The translations under genes and the position numbers were made by a program. A DNA stretch of 38,663 nt from Ruminococcaceae bacterium UBA1734 (lineage in GTDB: Bacteria; Bacillota; Clostridia; Oscillospirales; Acutalibacteraceae): NCBI GenBank assembly GCA_002315765.1, contig DCIE01000054.1:1-38663 (forward strand), in the 5' to 3' direction. Below, in pieces: positions 7,757-15,787 of the stretch; positions within the stretch are counted from its first letter, which is position 1, and each line of letters opens with the position of its first letter. The notes under the pieces were generated by a model. That model ran no database searches and had not been told where the DNA came from. It saw nothing but the letters and a program-made list of their open reading frames with translations.

Positions 7757-10105
7757 TTATAAAATTGCAGTTACTAAAAGAATAATTGTTCTGACAATTA
7801 ACGCACAAATGTATGCCACTGCACATTGGAAGAATACCACACCTATTCCCCATTTTAGCCCAAGTTCTCTTTTTATTGCAGTAATTGCGGCTATGCAGGG
7901 AGTATAAAGCAAACAAAATATAAGTAATGCTATTGCCGAAAGAGGAGAAATAAGCCCGGAAACCGATGCACCTCCCAAAAGCACCGTTAGGGTTGAAACA
8001 ACACTTTCTTTTGCCATAAATCCGGCAATTAATGCGGTACAAATTCGCCAATCGTTAAATCCGAGAGGCAGGAATACGGGAGATATTACACCGGCTATAT
8101 TGGCGAGTATGCTATCCCTTGAATTATCAACAATATTCATTTTGAAGTTAAAGGTTTGCAAAAACCAAACTATTACCGATGCAACAAGAATAACCGTAAA
8201 TGCCCTTTGCAAAAAGTCCTTAGCCTTTTCCCATAATAAATGGGCAACATTTTTAATTCCCGGCATTCTGTAATTAGGCAGTTCCATTACAAAAGGTACA
8301 GCCTCACCCTTAAAAATCAGTTTCTTTGAAATAACCGCAGTGATAATACCCACGATTATTCCGAAAAGATAAAGACCAATCATTACAAGTCCTTTGTGTG
8401 TCGGGAAAAAGGCGTTTGCCAAAAAGGCATATACAGGCAGTTTTGCCGAACAGCTCATAAAGGGAGTCAATAATATAGTCATTTTTCTGTCCCGCTGAGA
8501 CGGCAAGGTCCTACTTGCCATAACTCCGGGAACGGTACAGCCGAAGCCTATTAGCATCGGCACTATGCTTCTTCCCGAAAGGCCTATTTTTCTAAGCAAC
8601 TTATCCATAATAAAGGCAACTCTTGCCATATATCCACTGTCTTCAAGCAGGGATAAAAAGAAAAACAATATAATAATTATCGGAACAAAAGAAATTATAC
8701 TGCCAATACCTCCGAATATTCCGTCAATTATTAAGGAATGTAGTACGCCGTTTACCTTAATCGAAGTAATTGCAGTATCAACCAAGCCGGTAATATGCTC
8801 TATTCCGATTGATAGAAGGTTTTGAAGTGCCGCACCCACAACATCAAAAGTAAGCCAAAAAACAAGTGCCATTATTAATACAAATGCCGGAATTGCAGTA
8901 TATTTTCCCGTTAGTATCTTGTCAATATTATCGCTTCTTAAATGCTCTTTGCTGATTTTCGGTTTTTTAACGGTTTTAGCGGTAAGTTTTTTGATAAAAG
9001 AAAACCTCATATCCGCAATAGCAGCGGCACGGTCAAGTCCTCTCTCCTGCTCCATTTGGAGAATAATATGTTCCAGAGTTTCCTTTTCGTTTTCGGTTAG
9101 TTTTAAAGCCTCGAGAATTAACTCATCACCCTCAACCAGTTTACTTGCCGCAAATCTAATCGGTATTTTATTTTGGATAGCGTGGTCTTCAATCAGGTGC
9201 ATTATACTGTGAAGTGCTCTATGTACCGCACCGCCGCATTCGTCCTTATCGCAAAAGTCCGTTCTACCGGGCTTTTCTTTATATCGTGCTATATGTACAG
9301 CATGGCGAACCAACTCGTCAACACCCTCGTTTTTTGAGGCGGAAATGGGGACAACCGGTATTCCGAGTTCCTGTTCCATTTGGTTAATATAAACCACACC
9401 GCCGTTTCCCTCAACCTCGTCCATCATATTAAGGGCAAGAACGATAGGAATTTCAAGCTCCATAAGTTGCATTGTTAAATATAAATTTCTCTCGATATTA
9501 TTTGTATCAACAATGTTAATAATTCCCGTAGGTCTTTCTTCCAAAATAAACCTTCTTGAAACAATTTCTTCGGCAGTATACGGAGACAAAGAGTATATTC
9601 CGGGCAAATCGGTAACAAGAGTTTCAGGGTGATTTCTTATAACACCGCTTTTTTGGTCCACCGTTACACCGGGGAAGTTTCCCACATGCTGATTGGCACC
9701 GGTAAGCTGATTAAATAAAGTTGTTTTTCCGCAGTTCTGATTTCCCGCAAGAGCAAAGGTTAAAACTTCGTTTTTTGAATAGGGCACTTCACCGGTTTTT
9801 ACATGGTATTTTCCGTCTTCGCCCAAACCGGGATGGTGGATATTATTAAATGAATTAAAACAGTCTTCGTTCTTAGATATTTCTATCTCTTCAATATCTA
9901 TATGCTTTGCATCATCAAGCCTGAGTGTAAGCTCATATCCGTGAATTTTCAGTTCCATAGGGTCGCCCATAGGCGCAAGTTTAACAAGGGTCAATTCAGC
10001 CCCCGGAATAACTCCCATATCCAAAAAGTGTTGTCTTAACGCACCTTCTCCGCCAACAGTGGTGATTACGGCACTTTTCCCTATTTCAAGATTATTTAAA
10101 GTCAT
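7757..10105 (-). CDS. feoB: Ferrous iron transporter, FeoA-FeoB fusion
   Basis: 782 aa. Residues 1-75 form an FeoA-type SH3-like domain (LRQHFLDMGVIPGAEL). After a linker of about 38 residues comes the FeoB G domain: G1 GNQNCGKTT (121-129), G3 DLPG (166-169), G4 NMMD (226-229), G5 SAS. The C-terminal half is the FeoB membrane core with two gate-like repeats, about ten membrane segments, and the sequence GFGCTVPGVMASR. It imports Fe(II) across the membrane with GTP hydrolysis. Fusion replaces the usual separate feoA gene, and no feoC is adjacent. The gene starts 71 bp after ftsZ, whose terminator lies between them. No strong promoter was seen, so partial read-through from ftsZ is possible. Confidence 0.96.
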   Translation of the reverse strand: MTLNNLEIGKSAVITTVGGEGALRQHFLDMGVIPGAELTLVKLAPMGDPMELKIHGYELTLRLDDAKHIDIEEIEISKNEDCFNSFNNIHHPGLGEDGKYHVKTGEVPYSKNEVLTFALAGNQNCGKTTLFNQLTGANQHVGNFPGVTVDQKSGVIRNHPETLVTDLPGIYSLSPYTAEEIVSRRFILEERPTGIINIVDTNNIERNLYLTMQLMELEIPIVLALNMMDEVEGNGGVVYINQMEQELGIPVVPISASKNEGVDELVRHAVHIARYKEKPGRTDFCDKDECGGAVHRALHSIMHLIEDHAIQNKIPIRFAASKLVEGDELILEALKLTENEKETLEHIILQMEQERGLDRAAAIADMRFSFIKKLTAKTVKKPKISKEHLRSDNIDKILTGKYTAIPAFVLIMALVFWLTFDVVGAALQNLLSIGIEHITGLVDTAITSIKVNGVLHSLIIDGIFGGIGSIISFVPIIIILFFFLSLLEDSGYMARVAFIMDKLLRKIGLSGRSIVPMLIGFGCTVPGVMASRTLPSQRDRKMTILLTPFMSCSAKLPVYAFLANAFFPTHKGLVMIGLYLFGIIVGIITAVISKKLIFKGEAVPFVMELPNYRMPGIKNVAHLLWEKAKDFLQRAFTVILVASVIVWFLQTFNFKMNIVDNSRDSILANIAGVISPVFLPLGFNDWRICTALIAGFMAKESVVSTLTVLLGGASVSGLISPLSAIALLIFCLLYTPCIAAITAIKRELGLKWGIGVVFFQCAVAYICALIVRTIILLVTAIL

Positions 10106-10123
10106 TATGGTTCCTCGTTATTA

Positions 10124-10158
10124 AAAAAACTGAAAAATACCCGAGATTGACTCTCGGG
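10124..10158 (-). terminator. ftsZ: Rho-independent terminator after ftsZ
   Basis: CCCGAGA (10140-10146) and TCTCGGG (10152-10158) form a 7-bp GC-rich stem with a five-base loop. On the minus strand it is followed by TATTTTTCAGTTTTTTT. It marks the end of the division cluster, 19 bp after the ftsZ stop. Confidence 0.8.
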
Positions 10159-10176
10159 CAATAAATATATCATAGA

Positions 10177-11241
10177 TTAGTCCTTCTTAAAGAAGCTCAT
10201 TACATCGCCGTACGCTTCATCATCGTCATCGGAAGAAACATTACCGATAAGTGATGCCAAATCATCATTACCCTTATTGGGTTTGTCATCACCGAGACCT
10301 GTTGCAACAACTGTAACACGAATGGTATCCTCAAGGGAATCGTCAAGCTGAGCACCCCAAATGATTGTTGCATCCGGATGAGCCATATCGGAAATAATAG
10401 AAGAAGCAAGTTCAACTTCCTCAAGACCGATATCGTCAGAACCGGTAATGCTGATGATAACACCACGAGCATTATCCATTGAGGTTTCAATAAGTGGGCT
10501 TGTAATAGCCATTCTTGCAGCTTGTTCAGCCTTATCACGACCGGTAGCAACACCAACACCCATATGAGCATATCCGGCATCCGACATAATAGACTTAACA
10601 TCGGCAAAGTCAAGGTTTACAAGTGATGTAACATTAATCAATTCGGAAATGCTCTGAACACCCTGACGCAATACATCATCGGCAATATCAAATGCATTTT
10701 TGAATGTAATCTTTTGTTCGGAAACAAATTTAAGTCTTTCGTTAGGAATAACAACCAAGCTGTCAACATTTTCGCTTAATGTAGCAATTCCGGATTCGGC
10801 CTGAGTCATTCTCTTTTTTCCCTCAAATGCAAAGGGCTTTGTAACGATACCTACTGTTAAAATTCCCAATTCCTGAGCAATTTGAGCAACAACGGGAGCA
10901 GCACCTGTTCCTGTTCCGCCACCCATACCTGCGGTAATGAAAATCATATCAGCGCTACGAATAGCAGCAGCTATCTCATCACGAGATTCTTCAGCAGCGG
11001 CACGACCGTTATCCGGATTACCACCGGCACCCATACCTGCAGTTGTCTTATCTCCGATTTGAATTTTAGTATCAGCCTTTGAAAGGAAAAGGGCAGCTTT
11101 ATCAGTATTTACTGCTACAAACTCTACGCCTCTAACACCGGCAGCAACCATACGGTTAACGGCATTTCCGCCGCCTCCGCCGACACCTACAACTTTAATT
11201 TGAACTACATCTTCCATTTCTTCTACAACATCAAATGGCAT
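10177..11241 (-). CDS. ftsZ: Cell division protein FtsZ
   Basis: 354 aa. It is the tubulin-like GTPase that forms the Z ring. The nucleotide-binding region has GVGGGGGNAVNRM (19-31) and the tubulin signature GGGTGTGAAP (107-116). The T7 loop NLDFADVK supplies the catalytic aspartate. The globular core ends near residue 317. The tail is short and acidic and finishes EAYGDVMSFFKKD, not the usual DIPxFLR conserved peptide that binds FtsA/SepF. GGAGG precedes the ATG, and a promoter lies upstream. It is the last gene of the dcw cluster; ftsA, normally its upstream neighbour, is absent and ftsQ/divIB takes that place. Confidence 0.97.
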   Translation of the reverse strand: MPFDVVEEMEDVVQIKVVGVGGGGGNAVNRMVAAGVRGVEFVAVNTDKAALFLSKADTKIQIGDKTTAGMGAGGNPDNGRAAAEESRDEIAAAIRSADMIFITAGMGGGTGTGAAPVVAQIAQELGILTVGIVTKPFAFEGKKRMTQAESGIATLSENVDSLVVIPNERLKFVSEQKITFKNAFDIADDVLRQGVQSISELINVTSLVNLDFADVKSIMSDAGYAHMGVGVATGRDKAEQAARMAITSPLIETSMDNARGVIISITGSDDIGLEEVELASSIISDMAHPDATIIWGAQLDDSLEDTIRVTVVATGLGDDKPNKGNDDLASLIGNVSSDDDDEAYGDVMSFFKKD

Positions 11242-11295
11242 TTTTTATTCCTCCGTTTTATTATATCTTAAATATGTAACACTATATACATATGA

Positions 11296-11324
11296 ATAAT
11301 ACCACATATTTTTTCAAATTTCAA
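11296..11324 (-). promoter_or_regulatory. ftsZ: Dedicated ftsZ promoter
   Basis: On the minus strand: -35 TTGAAA (11319-11324), 17-bp spacer, -10 TATTAT (11296-11301) preceded by TGG (extended -10). It sits in the 133-bp gap between ftsQ and ftsZ and predicts a leader of about 50 nt. A second TATAAT (about 11262-11267) has no good -35. Confidence 0.65.
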
Positions 11325-11330
11325 TACTTT

Positions 11331-11348
11331 TATTACAAATTTGTAATA
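11331..11348. promoter_or_regulatory. 18-bp perfect palindrome next to the ftsZ -35 box (putative operator)
   Basis: TATTACAAATTTGTAATA is its own reverse complement over 18 bp. It ends 7 bp upstream of the ftsZ -35 hexamer and lies 26 bp past the ftsQ stop codon. The position is typical for a dimeric regulator. No T-run follows and GC is minimal, so a transcription terminator is unlikely. Confidence 0.4.
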
Positions 11349-11374
11349 TTTGTTAACTTGGCTATAGAAAACAG

Positions 11375-12154
11375 TTATTTTTTTGAACCTTTAATGAAAG
11401 TTCCTTCGCTTTTTGAAGGTGTCCACATTGTTAAATTAATGGTTCCCCATTGTTTCTTATCAATACTATCAATCATACCCTTTAGATGTGAGCACTTCTG
11501 TTCCAAATATGAATCGGTACCTAACAATACCTTGAATTTATTTTCCACACCGACTTTTATTGCGTTCATATCTTTGGTGTCAATATAGTTTATCAGCAAG
11601 TTTTTATCGCTTAACTCTTTTCTTAACTTCTCGGTACAGCTTTTTTGATTTTCATTTTCAAATTCTATAGGCTCTCCAACTTTGCATTTTTTAATATTTG
11701 TTATAACCTCAACTGTGTTTTTCGGTACTTTACTGTATTCCTTTAAAACATAGTTTTTTTCACTTGTTGTAAAATACTTTTTTTCTATCTTGTAACACAG
11801 GTCTTCCTTTGCATCGGTAACATTGATTAAAACCGAATCCGGCAAACTCCTGTCGATTTTTACGGCATCTACAAAGGGTAATTCTTTTTGTAATTTTTTA
11901 AGTAAGTCATCTTCGGATACTGTAAAAAGGTTTTCTCCCTCTAATTTCGCCGAAGTGATTATTTCTTCTTGGGAATAAATTTTGCTTCCCTTTGCGCTAA
12001 CCTGCTTTATGGGAAACAGCACGGTAACCGAAAGCACTAAACCGATTAACAGTGAAAAAATCAAAAATACGACAAATCCTATAATCAAATGTTTTCGTCT
12101 TGCTTTTTTTCTTCGTTTAGCCCGTCTTTTAGCCACATCATCGTTATTTTGCAT
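11375..12154 (-). CDS. Division protein FtsQ/DivIB (POTRA domain)
   Basis: 259 aa from the ATG at 12152-12154. This start is preferred because AAAGGATG, overlapping the murA stop, is correctly placed; an upstream in-frame ATG at 12190 lies inside murA. A very basic cytoplasmic tail (KRRAKRRKKARRKH) precedes one membrane segment (about 23-45). A POTRA domain follows (VSAKGSKIYSQEEIITSAKL, ...LPFVDAVKIDRSLPDSVLINV), then the beta domain. It bridges early and late divisome proteins outside the membrane with FtsL/DivIC. Sequence identity in this family is low, so the call rests on architecture and position between murA and ftsZ. Confidence 0.85.
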   Translation of the reverse strand: MQNNDDVAKRRAKRRKKARRKHLIIGFVVFLIFSLLIGLVLSVTVLFPIKQVSAKGSKIYSQEEIITSAKLEGENLFTVSEDDLLKKLQKELPFVDAVKIDRSLPDSVLINVTDAKEDLCYKIEKKYFTTSEKNYVLKEYSKVPKNTVEVITNIKKCKVGEPIEFENENQKSCTEKLRKELSDKNLLINYIDTKDMNAIKVGVENKFKVLLGTDSYLEQKCSHLKGMIDSIDKKQWGTINLTMWTPSKSEGTFIKGSKK

Positions 12155-12167
12155 TTCTTCACATCCT

Positions 12168-13421
12168 TTATTCTTCGTATATTTCAGCACCGAATTTTCT
12201 TAAATCTCTGACTATATCTTCGTATCCTCTTTTAATATGGCATATTCTACCGATTCTCGTAGTGCCCTTTGCCTTAAGCGCTGCTACAACAAGTGCCGCA
12301 CCGCCTCTGAGGTCTGTACAAACACACTGGGCAGCCGAAAGGTTTTCCATCCCTTCGACTATGGCAATCTTTCCTTCGGTTTTAATATTGGCACCAAGCC
12401 GTTTTAATTCATCAATATACCTAAATCTGTTTTCAAAAATCGTCTCAACAAAAACCGTCGTTCCTTTTGATGCGGAAAGTGCCGCTATCAGCATAGGTCC
12501 CGCATCGGTGGGAAAGCCCGGGTATGTCAGTGTCCTGACGGTTGAAACACCGGCTATTCTGTCAGGTGCATAAACCGTTATTTCATCTTTATATATTTTA
12601 AACTCGCATCCCGATTCCCTGAAAACCGAAATAACCGAACTTAAATGTTCCGGATTTACATTGGTCAGTTTAATCTCTCCGCCGGTAGCCGCAACAGCCG
12701 AAATATATGTTGAAGCCACTATTCTATCGGGAATTACACTGTATTCGGTAGGATTTAATTTTGATACGCCGTTTATAGTAATAATATCAGTTCCGGCACC
12801 CTTAATATCTCCGCCGCATTTATTAAGAAAATCAGCCAAATCAATTATTTCCGGCTCTTTTGCGGCATTGTATAATACGGTTTTACCACTTGCGGTTACT
12901 GCCGCTAAGATAACATTTTCGGTAGCCCCTACGCTGGGAAAGGACAAATGAACATTATCGCCCTTTAATCCTTTATCCGCCGAGAAAAGAATATATCCGT
13001 TTTTATCCTTTACCGTTGCACCAAGTAAATTAAGCGATTTGATATGCAAATCAATAGGCCTCGGTCCTAACTCACAACCACCCGGACTGCTTATGATTGC
13101 TTTTCCGTTTCTTCCTATTATCGCACCTAAGAAAAGTGATGAAGAACGCATTTCCCGCATTAACACTTCGGGAATTGTATATCCGCTTATTTTGCTTCCG
13201 TCAACGGTTAATACATTTTCTTTGAACTCACATTTTGCACCCAAATTTTCAAGAATTCTTATTGATGCCATTACATCGGATAATTCAGGGCAGTTTTTAA
13301 TAATTGATTTACCGTTAATCAAAACAGTTGCCGCAATAATAGGCAAAACCGCATTTTTTGAGCCTTGAATTTTTGTTGAACCGTTTAGTTTGTATGTACC
13401 TTCAATAACTAATTCCGGCAT
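12168..13421 (-). CDS. murA: UDP-N-acetylglucosamine 1-carboxyvinyltransferase MurA
   Basis: 417 aa from the ATG at 13419-13421 (MPELVIEGTYKLNG), preceded by GGGGGG about 7 nt upstream. A longer frame to 13550 would overlap murG and add a non-homologous extension. It transfers enolpyruvate from PEP to UDP-GlcNAc, the first committed peptidoglycan step. The catalytic loop keeps Cys116 in SSPGGCELGPRP, so the enzyme should be fosfomycin-sensitive type, unlike Asp variants. Lys22 and Asn23 in the KNAVLP motif bind substrate. Inside the dcw cluster it occupies the place where many Firmicutes have murB. A hairpin lies just upstream and overlaps the ribosome-binding site. Confidence 0.95.
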   Translation of the reverse strand: MPELVIEGTYKLNGSTKIQGSKNAVLPIIAATVLINGKSIIKNCPELSDVMASIRILENLGAKCEFKENVLTVDGSKISGYTIPEVLMREMRSSSLFLGAIIGRNGKAIISSPGGCELGPRPIDLHIKSLNLLGATVKDKNGYILFSADKGLKGDNVHLSFPSVGATENVILAAVTASGKTVLYNAAKEPEIIDLADFLNKCGGDIKGAGTDIITINGVSKLNPTEYSVIPDRIVASTYISAVAATGGEIKLTNVNPEHLSSVISVFRESGCEFKIYKDEITVYAPDRIAGVSTVRTLTYPGFPTDAGPMLIAALSASKGTTVFVETIFENRFRYIDELKRLGANIKTEGKIAIVEGMENLSAAQCVCTDLRGGAALVVAALKAKGTTRIGRICHIKRGYEDIVRDLRKFGAEIYEE

Positions 13422-13428
13422 TTGATTA

Positions 13429-13465
13429 CCCCCCATAGAATAACAATTACAATTAATACTATGGG
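13429..13465 (-). promoter_or_regulatory. murA: Hairpin overlapping the murA ribosome-binding site
   Basis: On the minus strand CCCATAG (13459-13465) pairs perfectly with CTATGGG (13432-13438) around an AT-rich loop of 20 nt. The last G residues of the stem belong to the GGGGGG ribosome-binding site of murA. Folding would partly hide the site. The hairpin sits in the 59-bp murG-murA gap, otherwise empty. Confidence 0.4.
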
Positions 13466-13480
13466 AAATTATGAAAAGTG

Positions 13481-14602
13481 TTAAGATTCGCTTGTATAAA
13501 GTCTCATTATAACCTGATAAATTCTTTCGTTTGCGTCCGGAATTCCGCATTTTTTTGCATTCTCGGACATTTTCGCCAACTTAGGTTTATTATCAATTAA
13601 CATATCAACGGTTTGAATAAGCTTTTCGCTTGTTAAATCTTTTTCCTCGATTATTTCGGCAGCTCCGGCTTTTTTAAGAGTCATTGCATTATGGAATTGA
13701 TGATTTTCCGCAACAAAAGGAGAAGGAATTAAAATCGAGGGTTTATTACAAAGGCACAGTTCGCTAAGTGTTATGGCACCGGCACGGCAAATAACCAAAT
13801 CGGCAGCAGCCATACATACATTCATATCGTTTATGTATTCCCTAACCTGTATTTCATGGGATAACTCCACATTATCACTTTTAAGCTTATCCGTCATCGC
13901 AGAATATCCTACATTACCGGTACCGTGAATATGATAATATTTTCCGCTACCGCAATGCCACTTAATAAGACCTTCAACCGCTTCATTAATATGACGAGCA
14001 CCCAAAGAACCGCCGAAAGACAAAATCATAGGACGGTCATCAAAGCCTAAAACATTTCTTGCTTCTTCCCTTGTCATTTTTGAAAGTTCGCCTCTGACGG
14101 GATTTCCTGTGATAATAGGTTTCTTATTTAGTTTTAAGTATTTTTCCGCCTCAGGCATTGCAAGCATTACCGCATTTGCATTTCGGGAAAGCATTTTTGT
14201 CGTAACTCCCGGAAAGGCATTTTGCTCATGAATTGCATTTTTTATACCGAGTTTTGCGGCTTCTCTTAAAACAGGTCCGCTAACATAACCGCCTGTACCC
14301 ACAACTACATCGGGTTTTAATTCTTTCAGCAAATTTTTTGCTTTAGCCGAAGCCGTAATCGCTTTAGTCAAAGCGTCAACATTTCTTTTTATATTTTTAA
14401 CATTGATTTTTCTTTGAAATCCTGCAACCTCCACCGGGTAAAAATCATATCCCTTTTGAGGAACAAGCTTTGATTCTAATTTATCGGGAGTACCGATATA
14501 ACTGATTTTTGCATCAGGATGGCGTTCCTTTATGTAATCGGCAATAGCTAAAGCAGGATTAATATGTCCTGCCGTACCGCCACCTGCAAACAGAATATGC
14601 AT
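13481..14602 (-). CDS. murG: UDP-N-acetylglucosamine-lipid I transferase MurG
   Basis: 373 aa, two Rossmann-like domains of the GT-B fold. It adds GlcNAc to lipid I to give lipid II on the inner face of the membrane. The N-terminal glycine-rich loop FAGGGTAGHINPALA (5-19) carries His13. A second glycine-rich loop, VGTGGYVSGP, is near residue 100, and SFGGSLGARHINE begins the second domain. The sugar-nucleotide site CRAGAITLSELCL is near residue 270. It follows ftsW by 16 bp in the dcw cluster, which puts lipid II synthesis next to the septal glycan polymerase. Confidence 0.96.
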   Translation of the reverse strand: MHILFAGGGTAGHINPALAIADYIKERHPDAKISYIGTPDKLESKLVPQKGYDFYPVEVAGFQRKINVKNIKRNVDALTKAITASAKAKNLLKELKPDVVVGTGGYVSGPVLREAAKLGIKNAIHEQNAFPGVTTKMLSRNANAVMLAMPEAEKYLKLNKKPIITGNPVRGELSKMTREEARNVLGFDDRPMILSFGGSLGARHINEAVEGLIKWHCGSGKYYHIHGTGNVGYSAMTDKLKSDNVELSHEIQVREYINDMNVCMAAADLVICRAGAITLSELCLCNKPSILIPSPFVAENHQFHNAMTLKKAGAAEIIEEKDLTSEKLIQTVDMLIDNKPKLAKMSENAKKCGIPDANERIYQVIMRLYTSES

Positions 14603-14618
14603 AAGAGTTTCTCCTTAC

Positions 14619-15764
14619 CTATTTTTCTACATTTGATGCTCTTGAAACCGAAAGGACTATTCCCATTTCCGCCAAAAGTATCAACAAAGATGTTCCGCCG
14701 TAACTGAAAAACGGAAGGCTTATTCCCGTATTCGGTATTGTATTTGTAACAACAAAAATATTAAGCATTGCCTGAAGTCCCACCTGAAAAGTAAGACCGA
14801 TACTTAAAAGTGAGCCGAATTTATCGGGAGAACGCATAGCCACCGTAAATCCACGCCATACAAGTAAAGCGAAAAGAATAATAATAGCGACTGCACCGAT
14901 TAAACCCAATTCCTCGCAAACAATAGAAAATATAAAATCGTTATGTGGTTCAGGAACCCATAAATATTTTTGTCTTGACTGTCCTATCCCTCTTCCGAGT
15001 ACCCCGCCGGAACCGATTGCCAATAAGGATTGTATGGTTTGAAATCCCTCATCTTTCGGCGCCAACCAAGGGTCCAACCAATATTTAATTCTATCCGAAC
15101 CGTAACTGATTGCACCGCTTAAAATCAGTAAAGCAAAACCGCCAACTGCCAAAGCACCGCCACCGATAATATATCTCATTTGAAGACCGCCGCAAATTAA
15201 TAGCACAATACCGATAGCAAAAATAAGAACGGTTGCCGAGATATGAGGTTCGGCAATTACAAGAACGCAGGTTATACCTAAAATCGCAAGTAAAATTATT
15301 AAAAATCTTATGTTTTTCATTTTCTTTTGATTGGAAGCAATAAGAGACGAAAAAACAATTATTATTGCAAACTTTGCAATTTCAGAGGGTTGAAACGATA
15401 CAGGACCGATAGCAAACCATCTTTTAACACTCATTCCCGAAACCATTGGCGGAAACACAAGCAAGGCACCCAAAATAAATAATGTGGGAATAAACACAAA
15501 CCAACATACCTTTTTCCAAAAATGATAATTGATTTTTGAAAATACGAGCATTGCCACTATTCCTGCAGCTGCAAAAGCCGCCTGTCTTATAATAAATCTG
15601 TAACTTGTTCCGTAATATTCATAGGAATATGCATAGCTTGAGGAAAACAACATAACAAGTCCTATTGTTACAAGCAAGAGAACAAAAGACAAAAAAGTAA
15701 CATCAAGTCTACCTCGTTGCCAAAAACCATCTCTTTCTAAACTTTTGGGTTTAGAAGCTGACAC
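14619..15764 (-). CDS. ftsW: SEDS-family septal peptidoglycan polymerase FtsW/SpoVE
   Basis: 381 aa with about ten membrane segments. It polymerises lipid II into glycan strands together with its partner class B penicillin-binding protein, here encoded three genes upstream. SEDS signatures are visible: AEPHISATVLIF, WVPEPHNDFIFS (large extracellular loop with conserved Glu/Asp), and near the end SLPFFSYGGTSLL. AGGAGG lies 6 nt before the ATG. Because the partner PBP is SpoVD-like, the gene could serve vegetative division (FtsW) or sporulation (SpoVE); no second copy is visible in the window to decide. Confidence 0.93.
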   Translation of the reverse strand: MSASKPKSLERDGFWQRGRLDVTFLSFVLLLVTIGLVMLFSSSYAYSYEYYGTSYRFIIRQAAFAAAGIVAMLVFSKINYHFWKKVCWFVFIPTLFILGALLVFPPMVSGMSVKRWFAIGPVSFQPSEIAKFAIIIVFSSLIASNQKKMKNIRFLIILLAILGITCVLVIAEPHISATVLIFAIGIVLLICGGLQMRYIIGGGALAVGGFALLILSGAISYGSDRIKYWLDPWLAPKDEGFQTIQSLLAIGSGGVLGRGIGQSRQKYLWVPEPHNDFIFSIVCEELGLIGAVAIIILFALLVWRGFTVAMRSPDKFGSLLSIGLTFQVGLQAMLNIFVVTNTIPNTGISLPFFSYGGTSLLILLAEMGIVLSVSRASNVEK

Positions 15765-15787
15765 ATTGCATTCCTCCTAATAATAAG

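Noticed and set aside
10105..10176. Promoter for feoAB overlapping the ftsZ terminator (TTGCCC...TATTTT)
   Set aside because: Both hexamers are poor matches and lie within the terminator hairpin; evidence is too weak to list.
13422..13550. N-terminal extension of MurA to 13550
   Set aside because: It would overlap the murG coding region, has no family counterpart, and the ATG at 13419-13421 has a ribosome-binding site.
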